This document shows, piece by piece, positions 45,741 to 57,322 of a stretch of 64,000 bases of DNA (position 1 is its first letter; each line of letters begins with the position of its first letter). This stretch comes from Corylus avellana. Its lineage: Eukaryota; Streptophyta; Magnoliopsida; Fagales; Betulaceae. The position numbers were made by a program, and so were the translations under genes. The stretch is taken from positions 21,905,515 through 21,969,514 of the forward strand of contig NC_081543.1 of the NCBI RefSeq assembly GCF_901000735.1. The letters are read 5' to 3'. The notes below the pieces were generated by a model, which made no database searches, was not told where the DNA came from, and was given only the letters and a program-made list of their open reading frames with translations.

Positions 45741-47219
45741 ATGTGCTGGTATTCTAATTCTCCCGAATCTTGAACTCTGCTGCTCCCGGTGGTTTAAAGA
45801 CGATCTCCTAGTGGAAACAATCCATGCAAGAATCATACATGGATAGCCAATCCATGCCTAAAATAATATCAAACCCATTCATCTCAAAGATAACGAGATT
45901 CCCTGGCATGACATGGCTTTCAACTAGAATAGGACAACCCTTAACTACTGAGGTGCATAAAATTGTACTCTATACTAGTGTAGCAACTACTAAATTTACA
46001 TCTAAGGCTTCAGACTCTAGATAGTAGGCTTTAGCAAAGAAATATGACACAAACGAGTGTGTTGCCCCTGAATTAAAAAGAACAAAAGCTCTACCAGATG
46101 AAATTGGAAGAGTTCCTGTTACTACGTCGTTTGACGCCGCTGCATCGCTTGGTGTCAAAGCATACACCCAAGCAGGTGTTGTGGTTCTCTGTCCTTCTAG
46201 GCGGTTCTGATTGGCTTGGTTGTTGGCAGGAGTCCTACAGTCCCTTGTAATATGTCCAGGTTTCCCGCACTTACAGCAGCCTAATTGCCCGTAGAGGCAA
46301 TTCCCAGTATGCATCCTACCGCACTTCTGGCATGATGAGCATTGCTCGCCCCCTCTTTGGTTATGGAATTGCTGAGGCGTGTAACTCCTCTCTACTAGTT
46401 GGTTCAGTCTCCTCTTATTGGCATGGAATGATTGTCCCCCCGAGCAGTTTCCTTGCGGTGCAGTTCTCTTCTTCTGATTAAAGTATTCCGAGTTGATTTT
46501 CTGTGTCCGCTCAACTACTGTCGCTTGTTGATCAAGTCTGTCAGTTTGCCAATCTCAAATCCCACAATCTAGTTCATAATGCTTGTTTGCAACCCTCGTT
46601 CAAACTTTCTTGCTTTGAGCTCTTCTGTGAACACCAAGTAAGGCGCGAACCGAGAGAGTTCAATGAACTTGGCAGGATATTGCTCTACTGTCATTGATCC
46701 TTGAATCAAATCTATAAATTCCTGGGCCTTGGCCTATCTGGTTGTTTGAGGAAAGAATCGCTCCAAGAACGCCTCCTTAAAGTCCTTCCAAGGAATGATT
46801 ACTCCTACAACTAGTCGTTGTTGCAGGTGTTCCTTCTAAGCTGTCCACCATCGTTCAGCACCCTCAGTGAGGTAGAAGGTAGCATACTTGATCCTCTATT
46901 CTTCGGTGTAGTTCATCACATCCATTAGCTTCTCCATTTGTAAGGCCCAGCTTTCAGCAGCTATTGCGTCGGGTTGTCCCTCAAAAACAAGAGGGCGTTG
47001 CCGATAAAACTTTTCAAAAGTACACCCTCGCTGTCCATCGCTGGTTGTTCCTCCCTTGGTATTGGTACCCATTGCTAGTAAGGTCACAAGTTGCACCGCC
47101 AATGCAGTCAAAGCTTCCAGTTGCTGGTTGGCAATGGTGTTTCCTTCGTTCCCAGCCTCGTTGCCCTCGGTATGACCCTCCTCGGTGTTGTTAGTACGGC
47201 TACGAGTCGGGGGTGCCAT
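45741..47219 (-). pseudogene. gypsy 2 gag and protease
   Basis: Minus strand from 47219: MAPPTRSRTNNTEEGHTEGN, 'EKFYRQRPLVFEGQPDAIAA', stop after 'MNYTEE', 'DFKEAFLERFFPQTTR', zinc knuckle CCKC-GKPG-H-ITRD-C (intact CCHC). The protease box is FNSGATHSFVS: the catalytic Asp of DSG is Asn, so the protease would be dead even without the stops. It ends 'IILGMDWLSMYDSCMDCF', the same stretch that is interrupted in gypsy 1. Confidence 0.9.
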
Positions 47220-47394
47220 TGTTCTACGACCGAGGTAAAAAAGAAGAAAATAATAAGCAGTTAGAATGTATTCATGTAATATCTATAAGTGACTACAATG
47301 ACAGACTCTACTTGGCCGGAATGTGGCTTTTCATTACCCCGCTACTGCTGTCAATAGTTCTAATTCTTAAAGTCTACAGAACCTTATAACATTT

Positions 47395-47406
47395 TCTCTG
47401 ATACCA
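47395..47406 (-). promoter_or_regulatory. tRNA-iMet primer-binding site of gypsy 2
   Basis: TGGTATCAGAGA on the minus strand, 4 bases after the 5' LTR; one mismatch to TGGTATCAGAGC. Confidence 0.85.
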
Positions 47407-47702
47407 AAATTGTAACATCCCCAGCCCATTAGGGTTAGGTTTGTTAATAATTTTTCTTACTCGCAAAGATCCATAAGGTTTATCAACTAAACAATACTAG
47501 TATAACAATGAATGCATGAAAGTCTAGAATATCATGTCCAAAAATACTAATTAAACTGAAATATTCTTGTTTCACAAAAATATGTCTCACAACAAGATAA
47601 AGATCCTTATTAAAATAAATTTGTCAATCTCTGAAAGAAAACTGTGCCAACGCACTTATTTACTTGAGTAATATGAAATCATAAGAAATCTTAAATACGC
47701 CC

Positions 47703-48315
47703 TGTAACATCCCATCCCAATGACACACAATATTGTCCGCTTTTGGCTCCCCTCGAACCAGACTTCCCAAGAAGTCACCCATCCTGGTACTACTCCAGCA
47801 GAAGCACGCTTAACTGCGGAGTTCTGATGGGATCATGACCATCACGGCTTTAAAACGCGTTGTTGTCATTAAGGGTGTAGTATACATTTAAGCACATTCT
47901 TATCTCCATACCCAGGCGATGTGGGACGTCACAATCACCCCCTTTTAGGACCCAGCGTCCTCGCTGGCAACCCTCATGGGATTAGCCCATTCTTGGCGTC
48001 CGCCCCAACGAGCGCCCGCTAACGACCTTCATGGGCTTGTGCATGCTCCCCCCATCTCAGGCTGGGCAATGGCTCTGATACCATATGTAACATCCCACCC
48101 CAATGACACACAATATTGTTCGCTTTTGGCTTCCCTCGAACTAGACTTTCAGGAGGTCACCCATCCTGGTACTACTCCAGCAAAAGCACACTTAACTACG
48201 AAGTTCTGATGGGATCATGACCATCACGGCTTTAAAACGCGTTGTTGTCATTAAGGGTGTAGTATACATTTAAGCACATTCTTATCTCCATACCCAGGCG
48301 ATGTGGGACGTCACA
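47703..48315 (-). mobile_element. Cassandra TRIM retrotransposon (copy 2)
   Basis: LTRs 47703-47933 (231 bp) and 48086-48315 (230 bp), minus-strand primer site TGGTATCAGAGCC beside the right-hand LTR, and polypurine-like AAAAGGGGGTGAT beside the left-hand LTR. Perfect target duplication cgccc (47698-47702, 48316-48320). The empty site is visible in the partner LTR at about 35870. 5S-like segments lie in both LTRs. Confidence 0.97.
47761..47834 (-). other. 5S rRNA-derived segment in Cassandra LTR
   Basis: The reverse complement starts GATCCCATCAGAACTCCGCA, matching plant 5S rRNA, then AGTTAAGCGTGCTT and GGATGGGTGAC. Closer to 5S than the copy at 1913. The second LTR has one at 48144-48216. 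Confidence 0.9.
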
Positions 48316-48681
48316 CGCCCACCCCCATTCCGACCTCCTAGTGCAACCTGATCACCACCTGAAATAAAAAATAAAACTGATGAGCCCAAAGGGGTCCAGT
48401 AAGTGAAATCCACAACCATAAGCAGTTTTACTCCTTTTCCCGTTTTGAAAATTGGAACTCATAACTACATATATTCCCAGTATATTTTTAAGGAAAACAG
48501 AAAGCACATAAAATATATTATCATCAATAAAATTGTTGATAGTCTTTATCTCATACTAGGGCCTATGTTTACTATTACCCCTATATACTAGGGTTGCGTG
48601 GTCCTTGCGACCTGGGATGAGATACTGTGGCAGCAGCCCCATCCCTTGGCCAGCCGATTAACTCTGGGTGTACTCAACATG

Positions 48682-48715
<34 letters not shown>

Positions 48716-49193
48716 ATGACAGAACCATCTTCTGGCAGAGCCTCTTTCTGCGATTGTGCCTCCATCCTTAGTATCGGTACCGAACTTCTCTCTTGTTTCT
48801 CTTGGGGCCAAAAATACACTCCTCCCTACATGTGCCCTCATTTTAAAACATTCTTTCCTCACTTCTTGTATTTTCTTTGTACATCTCTAGATACATCGTA
48901 GGACATCATGTAGGAGGGTTTACTATCATTTTCTCAAAATTCTCTTTATAAACATCACTATTTTCGCAATGTTTCTTTTTCTCAAACTTGTCATGCATGC
49001 AACATAATTCCATAATATAAACAAAATAATCATTTGCAGTTTGAAACAAAATTGCATAAATAGCATGACATGATAATTTTTCTGGAAAGCATAGTAAATT
49101 CACTTACCTCTTGTCTGTAGTAAAAATTTCCTCTGACTGTTAACTAATCTCCTGAAGGAAATACAGACACGTTACTACCCTCATACACATCAC

Positions 49194-49293
49194 NNNNNNN
49201 NNNNNNNNNNNNNNNNNNNNNNNNNNNNNNNNNNNNNNNNNNNNNNNNNNNNNNNNNNNNNNNNNNNNNNNNNNNNNNNNNNNNNNNNNNNNN
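49194..49293. other. Assembly gap (100 N)
   Basis: Exactly 100 N, the usual placeholder for a gap of unknown size. Confidence 1.
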
Positions 49294-49614
49294 GGTGGAC
49301 GATTTGAAGAGTGGGTGGGAGGAAAGGATTGAGCGGACTTTGTTGAGCTCTTGGATGGTCAGAGGGTCCAGAGGGTGGTGAGGTGTGTCGGACGCGTGGT
49401 TGCGGTGGCTCGTGGGGATTGGGGGCTCTTTGAGGAGGTTGGATTGTTTGGATTGGAGGCGGTTCTTGGAGGTGCACCATGGTGAGTTGGTGGCGCAGTC
49501 AAGAAGCTCATTCGCGTAAGGTGGCGCGTAGGGGAGGTGAACCCAGGTGAAGAGTAGCATAAGAGCGACACAGAGAAAAAGAAACAGGAAGCGTAGGATG
49601 TTTCTGGCTTCCAT
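49294..49614 (-). CDS. Partial copper amine oxidase exon 1 (duplicate)
   Basis: Codons 1-107 of the amine oxidase at 18498-25277, identical base for base, cut by the N gap inside exon 1. The promoter (TATA at 49654-49663) is present. No stop or frameshift. It is most likely the other allele or a redundant contig, not an independent gene or pseudogene. Confidence 0.9.
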
Positions 49615-51300
49615 AGCCTCTCTCTCTCTGAAAAATGGAAAGAGCTTGATGCCGTTTATAAAGAAGAGGCTCTCAGCGACTATGCGAGTAATGACCGCCT
49701 GGAGGTATGAACGACAAGCTTGAAGCTTAAATGGGTATAAGCCTGAGTTTCCAAGGTAGAGTAGATGGTAGATTTTTCTTTTTCTTTCTTTTTTTCTGAG
49801 CGAACATCAAATGTAAGAATATTTGCAGCGTAACCAAAACATTTTTTTTTAATTTTTTATTGTTATTTCAGTGAGCCAATTTTGTGAAAAAACTTTAAAA
49901 CTTTTTCTTTTTTTTTTCGGCCTCATCAATTTGACCCAAAAAAAAAAATTAAAAAAAAAATAGAAAACAAAAAAACAAAACAAAACAAATAGTGAGTAAA
50001 CAGTAATAATACGTTAGCAAGTATTATTCACTCACCAAATAAATAAAAAATTAGTTTTCCTTTCTCTCTTTTCTCTTTTTTCTTTTATGTTTCTCCCTCC
50101 TGCTTTAATAATCAAAGAAATAATAAACAAATTTTTGAAAAAAAAAATTAAATGAAATAGGGAAAGTAAATTATTAAAATAGGGAGGCGGTTAGAGATAT
50201 TTTTAAAAAGTTTATAGTTAAAATAGAGAAAAATGTAGAGTAAAATTTGGTGAGACTACTAATAATGCTCAAAGACCACTATTTGTAGCCTCACCAAAAC
50301 TACTTTTTGTTAGTTTGTTGAGCCAATTTGATGAAAAAGTCTTAAAATCTTTCTTTTTAGCCTCACCAATTTGACCCAAAAAAAAAAAAAAATTAGTGTG
50401 CAAGTACTATTAATAGTGAGTACTGCTCACTCACCAAATTAATAAAAAAAAAAATGATTTCTCTTTCTCTTTTTTTTTTTATTTTTTGTTTCGCTCTTAT
50501 CATTTAATAGTTAAATAAATAAGAGCATCTCCAATAGTTTATGGCTATGTTAGCCCCTCAAAATCAACTTTTTAGAAGGTGCTACAGTGAACTTTTAAAT
50601 ATGAAAGTTCACTGTAGCAAATTTTAAGAAAATTATTATTCTAAAAGATCTGCTGAAGTACCAAAATTGCTAAATTTAACTTAAGAGTTAGTTTAAAAGC
50701 CCTGCTGGAGATGCTCTAAATAAACAAATCTTTAAAAAAAGATATATTTAAATGAAATACCGAAAGTAGATTGTTAAAATAGTAAGGCGTTAGAAATGCT
50801 CTAAGAAAGTGAACAGTAAAAATAAAGAAAAATATATTTTTAGTTATTTTAGTGAGTAAAATTTAGTACGACTACTAATAATGCTCTAATTGTTTGGGGG
50901 GAGGGAAGATGGTTAAATGTAGCGTAAGATGGATAAATGTAGTGGGAAATTAATTTTATTATGCTGGTCTCTCCAAGAAACTGTTCACCATCATCCGCAA
51001 TGCATTAAATGCTTTTTTTTTTTAACTATTTTTTAGAATTTTATTTTTATTTTTATTTTAAAGATATTTATGTAAACTAACTTTACCATGTTGACTAACG
51101 AAAAAAGCTTTTTTTAAAATAAAAAAAAACAAAATTGTAGTTCAATCTACCTGAGTGTGACAATTGTCAATTCATGAAACAACTTGTAAATGAGTGATAG
51201 TTTATGGAAGGTAATTAACAAAAACAAAAATGGGTTCGGCTACCCAAGCCAAACCACCTCCCAACACCTAAGGGGCCACCACCAAGTGACTCGGGGTGGT
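49615..51300. other. Duplicate of amine oxidase upstream flank
   Basis: Parallels 25278-26963 with T/A-run length changes and substitutions after 49838. It holds the AGAGCATCTCCA MITE at 50522-50717. No gene. Confidence 0.8.
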
Positions 51301-52159
51301 TGTAATGCCCCAGAAATTAATTAACTACACGGTTCGTATCCGAGTCTTATTCTGTGAGGAATAAGACTTAGGGATCTATACTTCTCAAAATAGAGGATAC
51401 TAAACAGTAGAAACATTAAGATTCTATAAACATTAATTATTATAACTAGAGCATCTACCAAGAATCATCAAAGTAGTTAAAATCACACTATAGATGTTGT
51501 CTTTACAATGGATCTATGCTATACCTTATTATGCAAGCATGCATCAAAACTCTTAAGTCTACAACATAATAAGTACTTGTTACCATGAGCACCCGCCTAA
51601 ACTTGCAATAAGTCTTCAAGTGTTACTCGGATCAAGTCCTCCATTATAAGCGGATGCTTTGCGGTATCCATCTTTTGCTAAACTATCTATAACAACATAA
51701 TTGTACATATGGAGAAAAAGGGGAAAGAATATAAGGGTAAGTTCGACGACTTAGTGAGTATAAACGCACATGACGTATCCGTCATTAAATAGTAAACTTA
51801 GTTGTTTATAAAGTACATGCAGTATTATGGGGTGACAGTTTATCATAGATGCAATATAGATATAATATATATGATGTAATATGAGAATCATGTCATAGTT
51901 CAACAATATGGTCTACCCGAGATATTACCCATTCTCGGCAGGGTTGGCGCTATTCCGAGGGACCTGTAATACAATGCCGGTGCTCCGACCATTGTACGTT
52001 ACCGTCCACCACTAGCACCCCAACCGAGTCCGACCTCGGGTGGCCCACGCTACTAGTGATGTACGTCCTGTAATGACCAACCATTTGGCAATGGTTGCAT
52101 CGGTCACGAAAACCATTGGATCCAAGGCCCCCACATACACACACACACTTGACTATAAA
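51301..52159 (-). mobile_element. Gypsy-type LTR fragment (duplicate copy)
   Basis: Counterpart of 26964-27823, starting TGTAATGCCC. Confidence 0.5.
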
Positions 52160-52935
52160 TGATGAGAATCAACAAGCACCTTTAAAGGATCCATTGCATG
52201 TTCCAGTTGGGCCTATTACTAGAGCAAGATCCAAGAAGATCAAAGAAGCACTTAATGGGCTGATTCAAGAGATTTGGGTTGATTCTAAAATGGGGCATTC
52301 CAAGCTTGGCCCAAAGGGAGATGAAGACGTAATAAATTTGATCAAAGCTATTGATGGAGCTGATTGCGCATAATTTCCTTAGCAATGGCATGAATTAATT
52401 GTTGATTATGGCTGATTGACTTTCCAATTACATACCAATTAATTGGATGATTGACTTACCAAATTACATGCCAATTAATTGGTTGATTGACTTAAATCAA
52501 CCTTAATTTTAGGCTTTTATTAGTTAGTCCTTTTTTACTTTATTTACTTTCCAATGTTGGAACCAATTTAATTTCATTTCCATAGCAAGTAGGTAGTGAT
52601 ATTTTCAGCCATGCTTTATAAATAGCATGCACTCATTGTAATGGACATGAGGAATGAAAATACAAAAAGTGAGGTTTGCTTCTTCTATTAGTTCTTCAGA
52701 GAACTTGTGAACTTATCAAGGATTCTTCCTTGTGGCGTTCAAACTTTATACCTTCGGTTCGCGTTTCGTTTATAAACGTTGGGTCGAAGGTTGTTACTTT
52801 TTATACCTTTGGTTCGCGTTTCATTTATAAACGTTGGGTCGGGGTTTTCTATCTAAACATCTGATTTTAGCTTTCCTAGGTTAATTTCCAATATTGTTTG
52901 TTGGGTCTCAAAGCGTGTCGATTGAGGTTCGCATC
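52160..52935 (+). mobile_element. 3' end of a gypsy polyprotein plus LTR
   Basis: The short ORF tail 'HVPVGPITRARSKKIKEALN' and 'GLIQEIWVDS' (to the TAA at 52373) is the C-terminal tail seen in some plant Ty3/gypsy polyproteins. The rest looks like an LTR: AT-rich start with 'ttgattgactt' repeats, TATA-like TATAAATAG (52617-52625) and two tandem units of about 55 bp with 'ggttcgcgtttcgtttataaacg' (cut into 52757-52780 and 52810-52833). It takes the place of 27824-29364 in the other copy. Confidence 0.5.
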
Positions 52936-53558
52936 AGAGTTAGTAAGTCCTTATAGGTGTCTTTACACCTAATGCCCTAAAACTATTTGGTTTAGGAGTC
53001 ATTAGCTTAACACTCACTATATGGGTCAATTAGAAAGCTTAAGGGAACTAAGCTTTGCACAGCCTGGCCAAAAAGAAAGAAAAGAAAGTTATGCCCTGGT
53101 TATTACATCCAATGGGAAGTCTAATGAATTTAGAGTATTGATACATGCATGATTGAGATTAGTTTTTAAAGACCTCATGACTATATGTTAAGTTCACTGC
53201 ACACTAGCTGAATCTTGTGATATCTCATAATGACATGTGAGGGAGAGTGACTCTTAATTTCTTGGAATTGTGAAGATGGAGTTTGTTGTATTAAGTTTGT
53301 TAATGAATGATAACTATGATTTTATAATGTTGCATTTTTGGGGATAACATGTTTACATAATGTTTGTGGGTAACATTCATGTTAAACCCTCACGAGACTT
53401 CACTCGTCCTCTAAGGATGCCTATGGGTTTAAAAGGCTTGGTGCATACACTAAATGCAATCGTACAACGAAAGAATGATTTATCTTTTTGTTTTTACATT
53501 TGTTTTTATTTTCAGTTTTGAATTGCTAAGAGACTAGCAATATGTAAGTTTGAGGGTG
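52936..53558 (+). mobile_element. Noncoding internal region before LTR-B (duplicate)
   Basis: Parallels 29365-29984. The inner hairpin stem GGTGT/ACACC (52956-52969) is intact while the outer stem is decayed (TTATAG). The hairpin ATTGCTA/TAGCAAT is at 53522-53541, followed by a polypurine tract. Confidence 0.75.
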
Positions 53559-54869
53559 TGATAAGTGCTAAACATTTCATATTCTAGCCCCATAATTCAC
53601 ATATGTTAATCTCTTAGTATTGTTATTATTTGATTTTTTTTTTTTTTTTCGAGTTTTCTAGTAGATTTCAGGGTTTGGAAGAAAATGAAGTATTTCTGGC
53701 AAGTCTCGGACTTAAAAGACAAGATAGCAGCACTGCTAGGATCGAGCACAGCAGCGCTTGATTGCGCACACAGCCAGGAGCAAGCGTAGACTTGCGCTCG
53801 AGCACCCAAGCCAAGGGATCGATCCCAGGCATGCGATCGAGTGCACTTGTGCACTGGGAAACTGAAGACACGGTTCCACACAGTTTCTAACTCTAAATCC
53901 AATTTCAACTCGATTTGTGAGTTGATTGGATGCTTCTGAACGTCCAAGGTCATTCCTAAGCCTAGAAATAGATCCTCTATTCCTCCAAATAGAGGGGGAG
54001 AAGAAGGGAGAATCAAACACAAGCTCGAGATAAAGAACTGAAGGCTAGATCAATAAGAGTTTTGGGTTTTTCTTCTCTTCCCCATTTATTTTATTATGTA
54101 GTTAGTATTTTAATTATGGCTAGTTTGAAGCCCTAATTATGTCTCTGTATGATTGCAATATTGGTGTTTTTGCTACAATTATATTTTTAATATTTAACTT
54201 GATTATTTCCTATTTAATTAAATTCTTCATATGAATGTGCTTGACAAACATAGACCTGTGTTTGGATTTGGATTTGTTATTTCTGTCAATTTGGATGACC
54301 GAGTCCTGAGCATAATAGAGTGACAAAAGAACTCCATCATAGGTTCTTCGATTAATCAACATGGGAAACTGGGAGTAGATTCCATGCCCTATGCTTCATG
54401 TGGTTGTCAATTTTTATAGATTTATGCTTTCTTGAAAAACAATTTAGTGTAATGCTAAATCCTTTTAGAGAGAAAATAATTAAAGTAGATACCATGCCTA
54501 ATTCGTTGCTTAGGAAAATCAATAGCTGGAGTAGATACCATGTCCTTAGGTTGGCAAACATTGGGTATCTTGATATAATTGGAACGGTTGCATATTGTTA
54601 ATCTTATATGAGTATGGTTAGCTGTGGATTTCAAAACCCTAATCCTTTTTAGTCTTAGTTAATCTTTTAGTTTATTTTATTATTAAATTAAACATGTGAC
54701 ATTTAGTCTAATTCCTTTAATTAAATAGGAAATTACTTCCAAGCAAAATTACCAATCCTCGTGGGAATGATCTCGTATTTGTCTGCTATACTATCGTTTT
54801 GGTCTTGTGCACTTGCAAATAAAACGTACCGAATATTGTTTATTAATTTAGGTGGTATTTGACACAACA
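53559..54869 (+). mobile_element. LTR-B (duplicate copy)
   Basis: 1311 bp, TGATAAGTGCTAAACATTTC to TTTGACACAACA; differs from 29985-31363 mainly by a shorter T-run and scattered substitutions. The same fragment follows it on the right (54870-55095). Confidence 0.9.
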
Positions 54870-55095
54870 TAGAGTGAAGTGTAGAAAATAAACTAGAAAA
54901 GAAAACTTTACAACCCTTTTCCCCAATCATTCGGATGTCCAATCAATCCCTTTCATCCTTTCTTCTTCAAAACTTCATAGCACTCTATAAGGATGTTTTG
55001 CAATCTTATGTAGCCAACTTGCTTGCTTCGAATGATCTTCTTAGAAAAGTGGTTCCTAGATTTACGCATTTGGGTGCACAAGTCCTTGAGTATCA

Positions 55096-56332
55096 ATGAG
55101 TCTTTTTAATTTTTTAATTTATTTTATTTTACTAAGCACAAGGGCAATCCAATACATTGGGTTGCACTTTATCAATCCTAATGTTGAGAGGTGATATAGG
55201 GACTCTGCTGTGGGTGAATTTTTGTGACTTTTTTTACATTTTTTCTAAACTTAGAAAAGGAACCATATATAATGGAATTGCTGTGAATGCTCTATGGGAA
55301 AATGCTCCATGTCTCCCTCTTTGACTTTACCACTAACCAATTACTGAAGGTCAGGCCCATTGCTCCTCATCACCCAAGATCACTTTCCTATTACCCAAAG
55401 GCCACTTGGAAACCTGGGCCCTGGATCCTGCTTTAGCCCGTCTGGCCCAAACATTGTTTCGTTTGGATACACATTGTCTGCCAAATTTTGAGTCGCCCAA
55501 CCGGATCCCACTGGACAAGCTATTTTTATTTTTCTTTTTTAGTACATTTGGTTTTTTTTTTTTTTTTTTTGAAATTTTTTGATTGTACATTTGAGGTTTA
55601 AGTTATATTATGATTTTTTGATATACATAATGCTATAAAAATCAAGTTTTCATGCAAAAATATAAAAATTGAATCCAATTGTAGATAATACATGTTTTAT
55701 ATAGATTTTATTCTAGAGTATATATATCATTCGCTTACAGTCTGAAGTAGCTCCTGTTCAAAGTTAGTAAAAGTGATTTCAGCCACAAGGAAAGAATTGT
55801 TGCAATAATTACTTTTAAATTTTTGATAATTGATAAATTAATATTTATCTAAAAGTTTATAAAATTGTAAATTTAATAATTTAATGTGAAATATTAATTG
55901 ATAAATTAATATTCGAACTCATGATTTTTGTTTTGATATCATACTATATCACTAATTATTTCAAAATTTTAATAAAAAAATAATAAATTTAATCATTTAA
56001 TTAATATTCTAATAATTTGTTAAAAAAAATTTAGAGGCTAATCATTTATTTATTTTTATACGGAGATAGATCAACTTTTTTAACTCTCTGAATCAATCCT
56101 TCTATTTAATAAAAGGGTTAAATACTAAATTAGTCCCTGGGGTTTCACAACTTTATTTTTTCCCCCTTGGGGTTTCATTTTTATCACAGGAGGTCCCTGT
56201 GGTTTTGATAAGTGACCAAATTAGTCCATCCGTTAGTTGACCGTTAGACTGACACGTGGACCAATCAGACGTCGACACGTGGCACATATATTAATTTTTT
56301 TTTTATTTTTTTTTAATTAAAAAAAAATGTTT
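55096..56332. other. Unique AT-rich sequence, no gene; MITE arm at end
   Basis: No family pattern in any frame. From about 56110, 'aaatactaaattagtccctg' and 'ccgttagttgaccgttag' resemble one arm of a Mutator-like foldback MITE, cut by the gap. Confidence 0.4.
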
Positions 56333-56432
56333 NNNNNNNNNNNNNNNNNNNNNNNNNNNNNNNNNNNNNNNNNNNNNNNNNNNNNNNNNNNNNNNNNNNN
56401 NNNNNNNNNNNNNNNNNNNNNNNNNNNNNNNN
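56333..56432. other. Assembly gap (100 N)
   Basis: Exactly 100 N. Confidence 1.
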
Positions 56433-56518
56433 AGCTTAAGGTTTTCCTTTGTAGTCGGCGCCTAGGGCTTGCAATATATATATATATTCTTCTTTATTTT
56501 ATTATTTATATTTTACTA

Positions 56519-56579
<61 letters not shown>

Positions 56580-56675
56580 TTAATTCGTCCATTCTCATTG
56601 TTAACCTATGCCAACCCCTTTTTAAAAATCTATGAGTCAACTAAAAATACCCTAAAGGGACTTAGAATTGTCACA
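56433..56675 (-). mobile_element. 5' LTR of gypsy 2, outer part
   Basis: Matches 42550-42772 ('gttttcctttgtagtcggcgc', 'tccattctcattgttaacct', 'aaagggacttag'). It includes an ATT microsatellite (56525-56580) and ends TTGTCACA at the target duplication. Confidence 0.88.
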
Positions 56676-57322
56676 CTGATACTTCTAATGAGCCAAATCT
56701 TGATGATCCATTGGATGAGCATTTTGCTCAATTTGAATGCGATCTAGATCTTGACAAGTTCCTTGAGCAAGCTAAGATTTTTAATGAGCCAAGTCTAGAG
56801 GATCCTTTAAAAGAGTGTTTTGCTCAGTTTGAATTTGATTTGGATCTTGACATGGTACATGAGCAAGCCAAGGCCTTATTGGATCCCACTCCTGAGATGC
56901 GGACTGAGAATGGGGAAACCAATGAGATATCATTCCCTAACACATCTTCATCAATAGCTAAGCTTCTCATCATTGATAATGAGGAGGAAGAGAAAGAGGA
57001 GCACTTGGAGCAAGTTGAGCACCGGGAGCAAATTGAGCTCCCAAATCTGTCCAACGATACGGAAATGAGTACTGAAACTCATTCCTTCATCACAATCCCT
57101 CTTGAGACACAACATGGACCACAAGCTTCATCTTTTCAATGTCTCGAAAAGCCATTTTATGTCGAGATCTTCAAGGAATCTTGTACACAAGGGCGCAAAT
57201 CTAGGAGTAGGTGTCCTAAGGAAATCTTTCGGAGTAAGCAAGTTGGCTACATAAGATGGCAAAACTTTCTTCCAGAGAGACATCAAATTCTGAAGAAGAA
57301 ATGGTGGAAGGGATTGGTTTGA
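56676..57322 (+). pseudogene. gag-like ORF of split LTR-A element, 3' part
   Basis: Continuation of 34759-35581 after the gypsy 2 insertion; open from 56711 to the TGA at 57320-57322. Two tandem repeats of about 34-38 codons ('EPNLDDPLDEHFAQFECDLD', 'EPSLEDPLKECFAQFEFDLD'), then an acidic region ('DNEEEEKEEHLEQVEHREQI') and a basic C-terminus ('QGRKSRSRCPKEIFRSKQVG', 'ILKKKWWKGLV'). The basic end could bind nucleic acid; that is inference. No zinc knuckle. Confidence 0.72.

Larger units (their letters stand above)
47411..49193 (-). mobile_element. 5' LTR of gypsy 2, inner part (with Cassandra)
   Basis: Parallels 35582-36713 closely, apart from the Cassandra insertion at 47703-48315. It stops at the N gap exactly where its partner LTR continues at 36714. 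Confidence 0.9.
49294..56332. other. Contig duplicating 24957-31594, probably misplaced
   Basis: Bounded by N gaps on both sides and lying inside an LTR of gypsy 2 to which it has no relation. 49294-49837 matches 24957-25500 with no difference seen. It then parallels 25501-27823 and 29365-31594 with scattered differences, including the same LTR-B junction. It differs in one block (52160-52935 instead of 27824-29364). After 55095 it is unique, AT-rich sequence without a recognised gene. Confidence 0.85.
35582..56675 (-). mobile_element. Ty3/gypsy element 2 with nested insertions
   Basis: Minus strand, from the right: 5' LTR (56675-56433, gap, 49193-47411), primer site, gag-PR-RT-RH-INT (47219-42891), polypurine tract, 3' LTR (42772-35582). 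The target duplication is ctaat (35577-35581) and ctgat (56676-56680), one mismatch. It splits the gag-like ORF of the LTR-A element. The 3' LTR holds a hAT transposon; the 5' LTR holds a Cassandra and, between two N gaps, a foreign 7-kb contig. No chromodomain is visible after integrase. Coding is broken by many stops. Confidence 0.9.

Noticed and set aside
49294..49614. Second amine oxidase gene or truncated pseudogene
   Set aside because: Identity to the first copy and the flanking N gaps inside an LTR favour a misplaced allele contig.
55351..55590. 79-codon minus-strand frame in the unique contig part
   Set aside because: No recognisable motif, and no support beyond being open.
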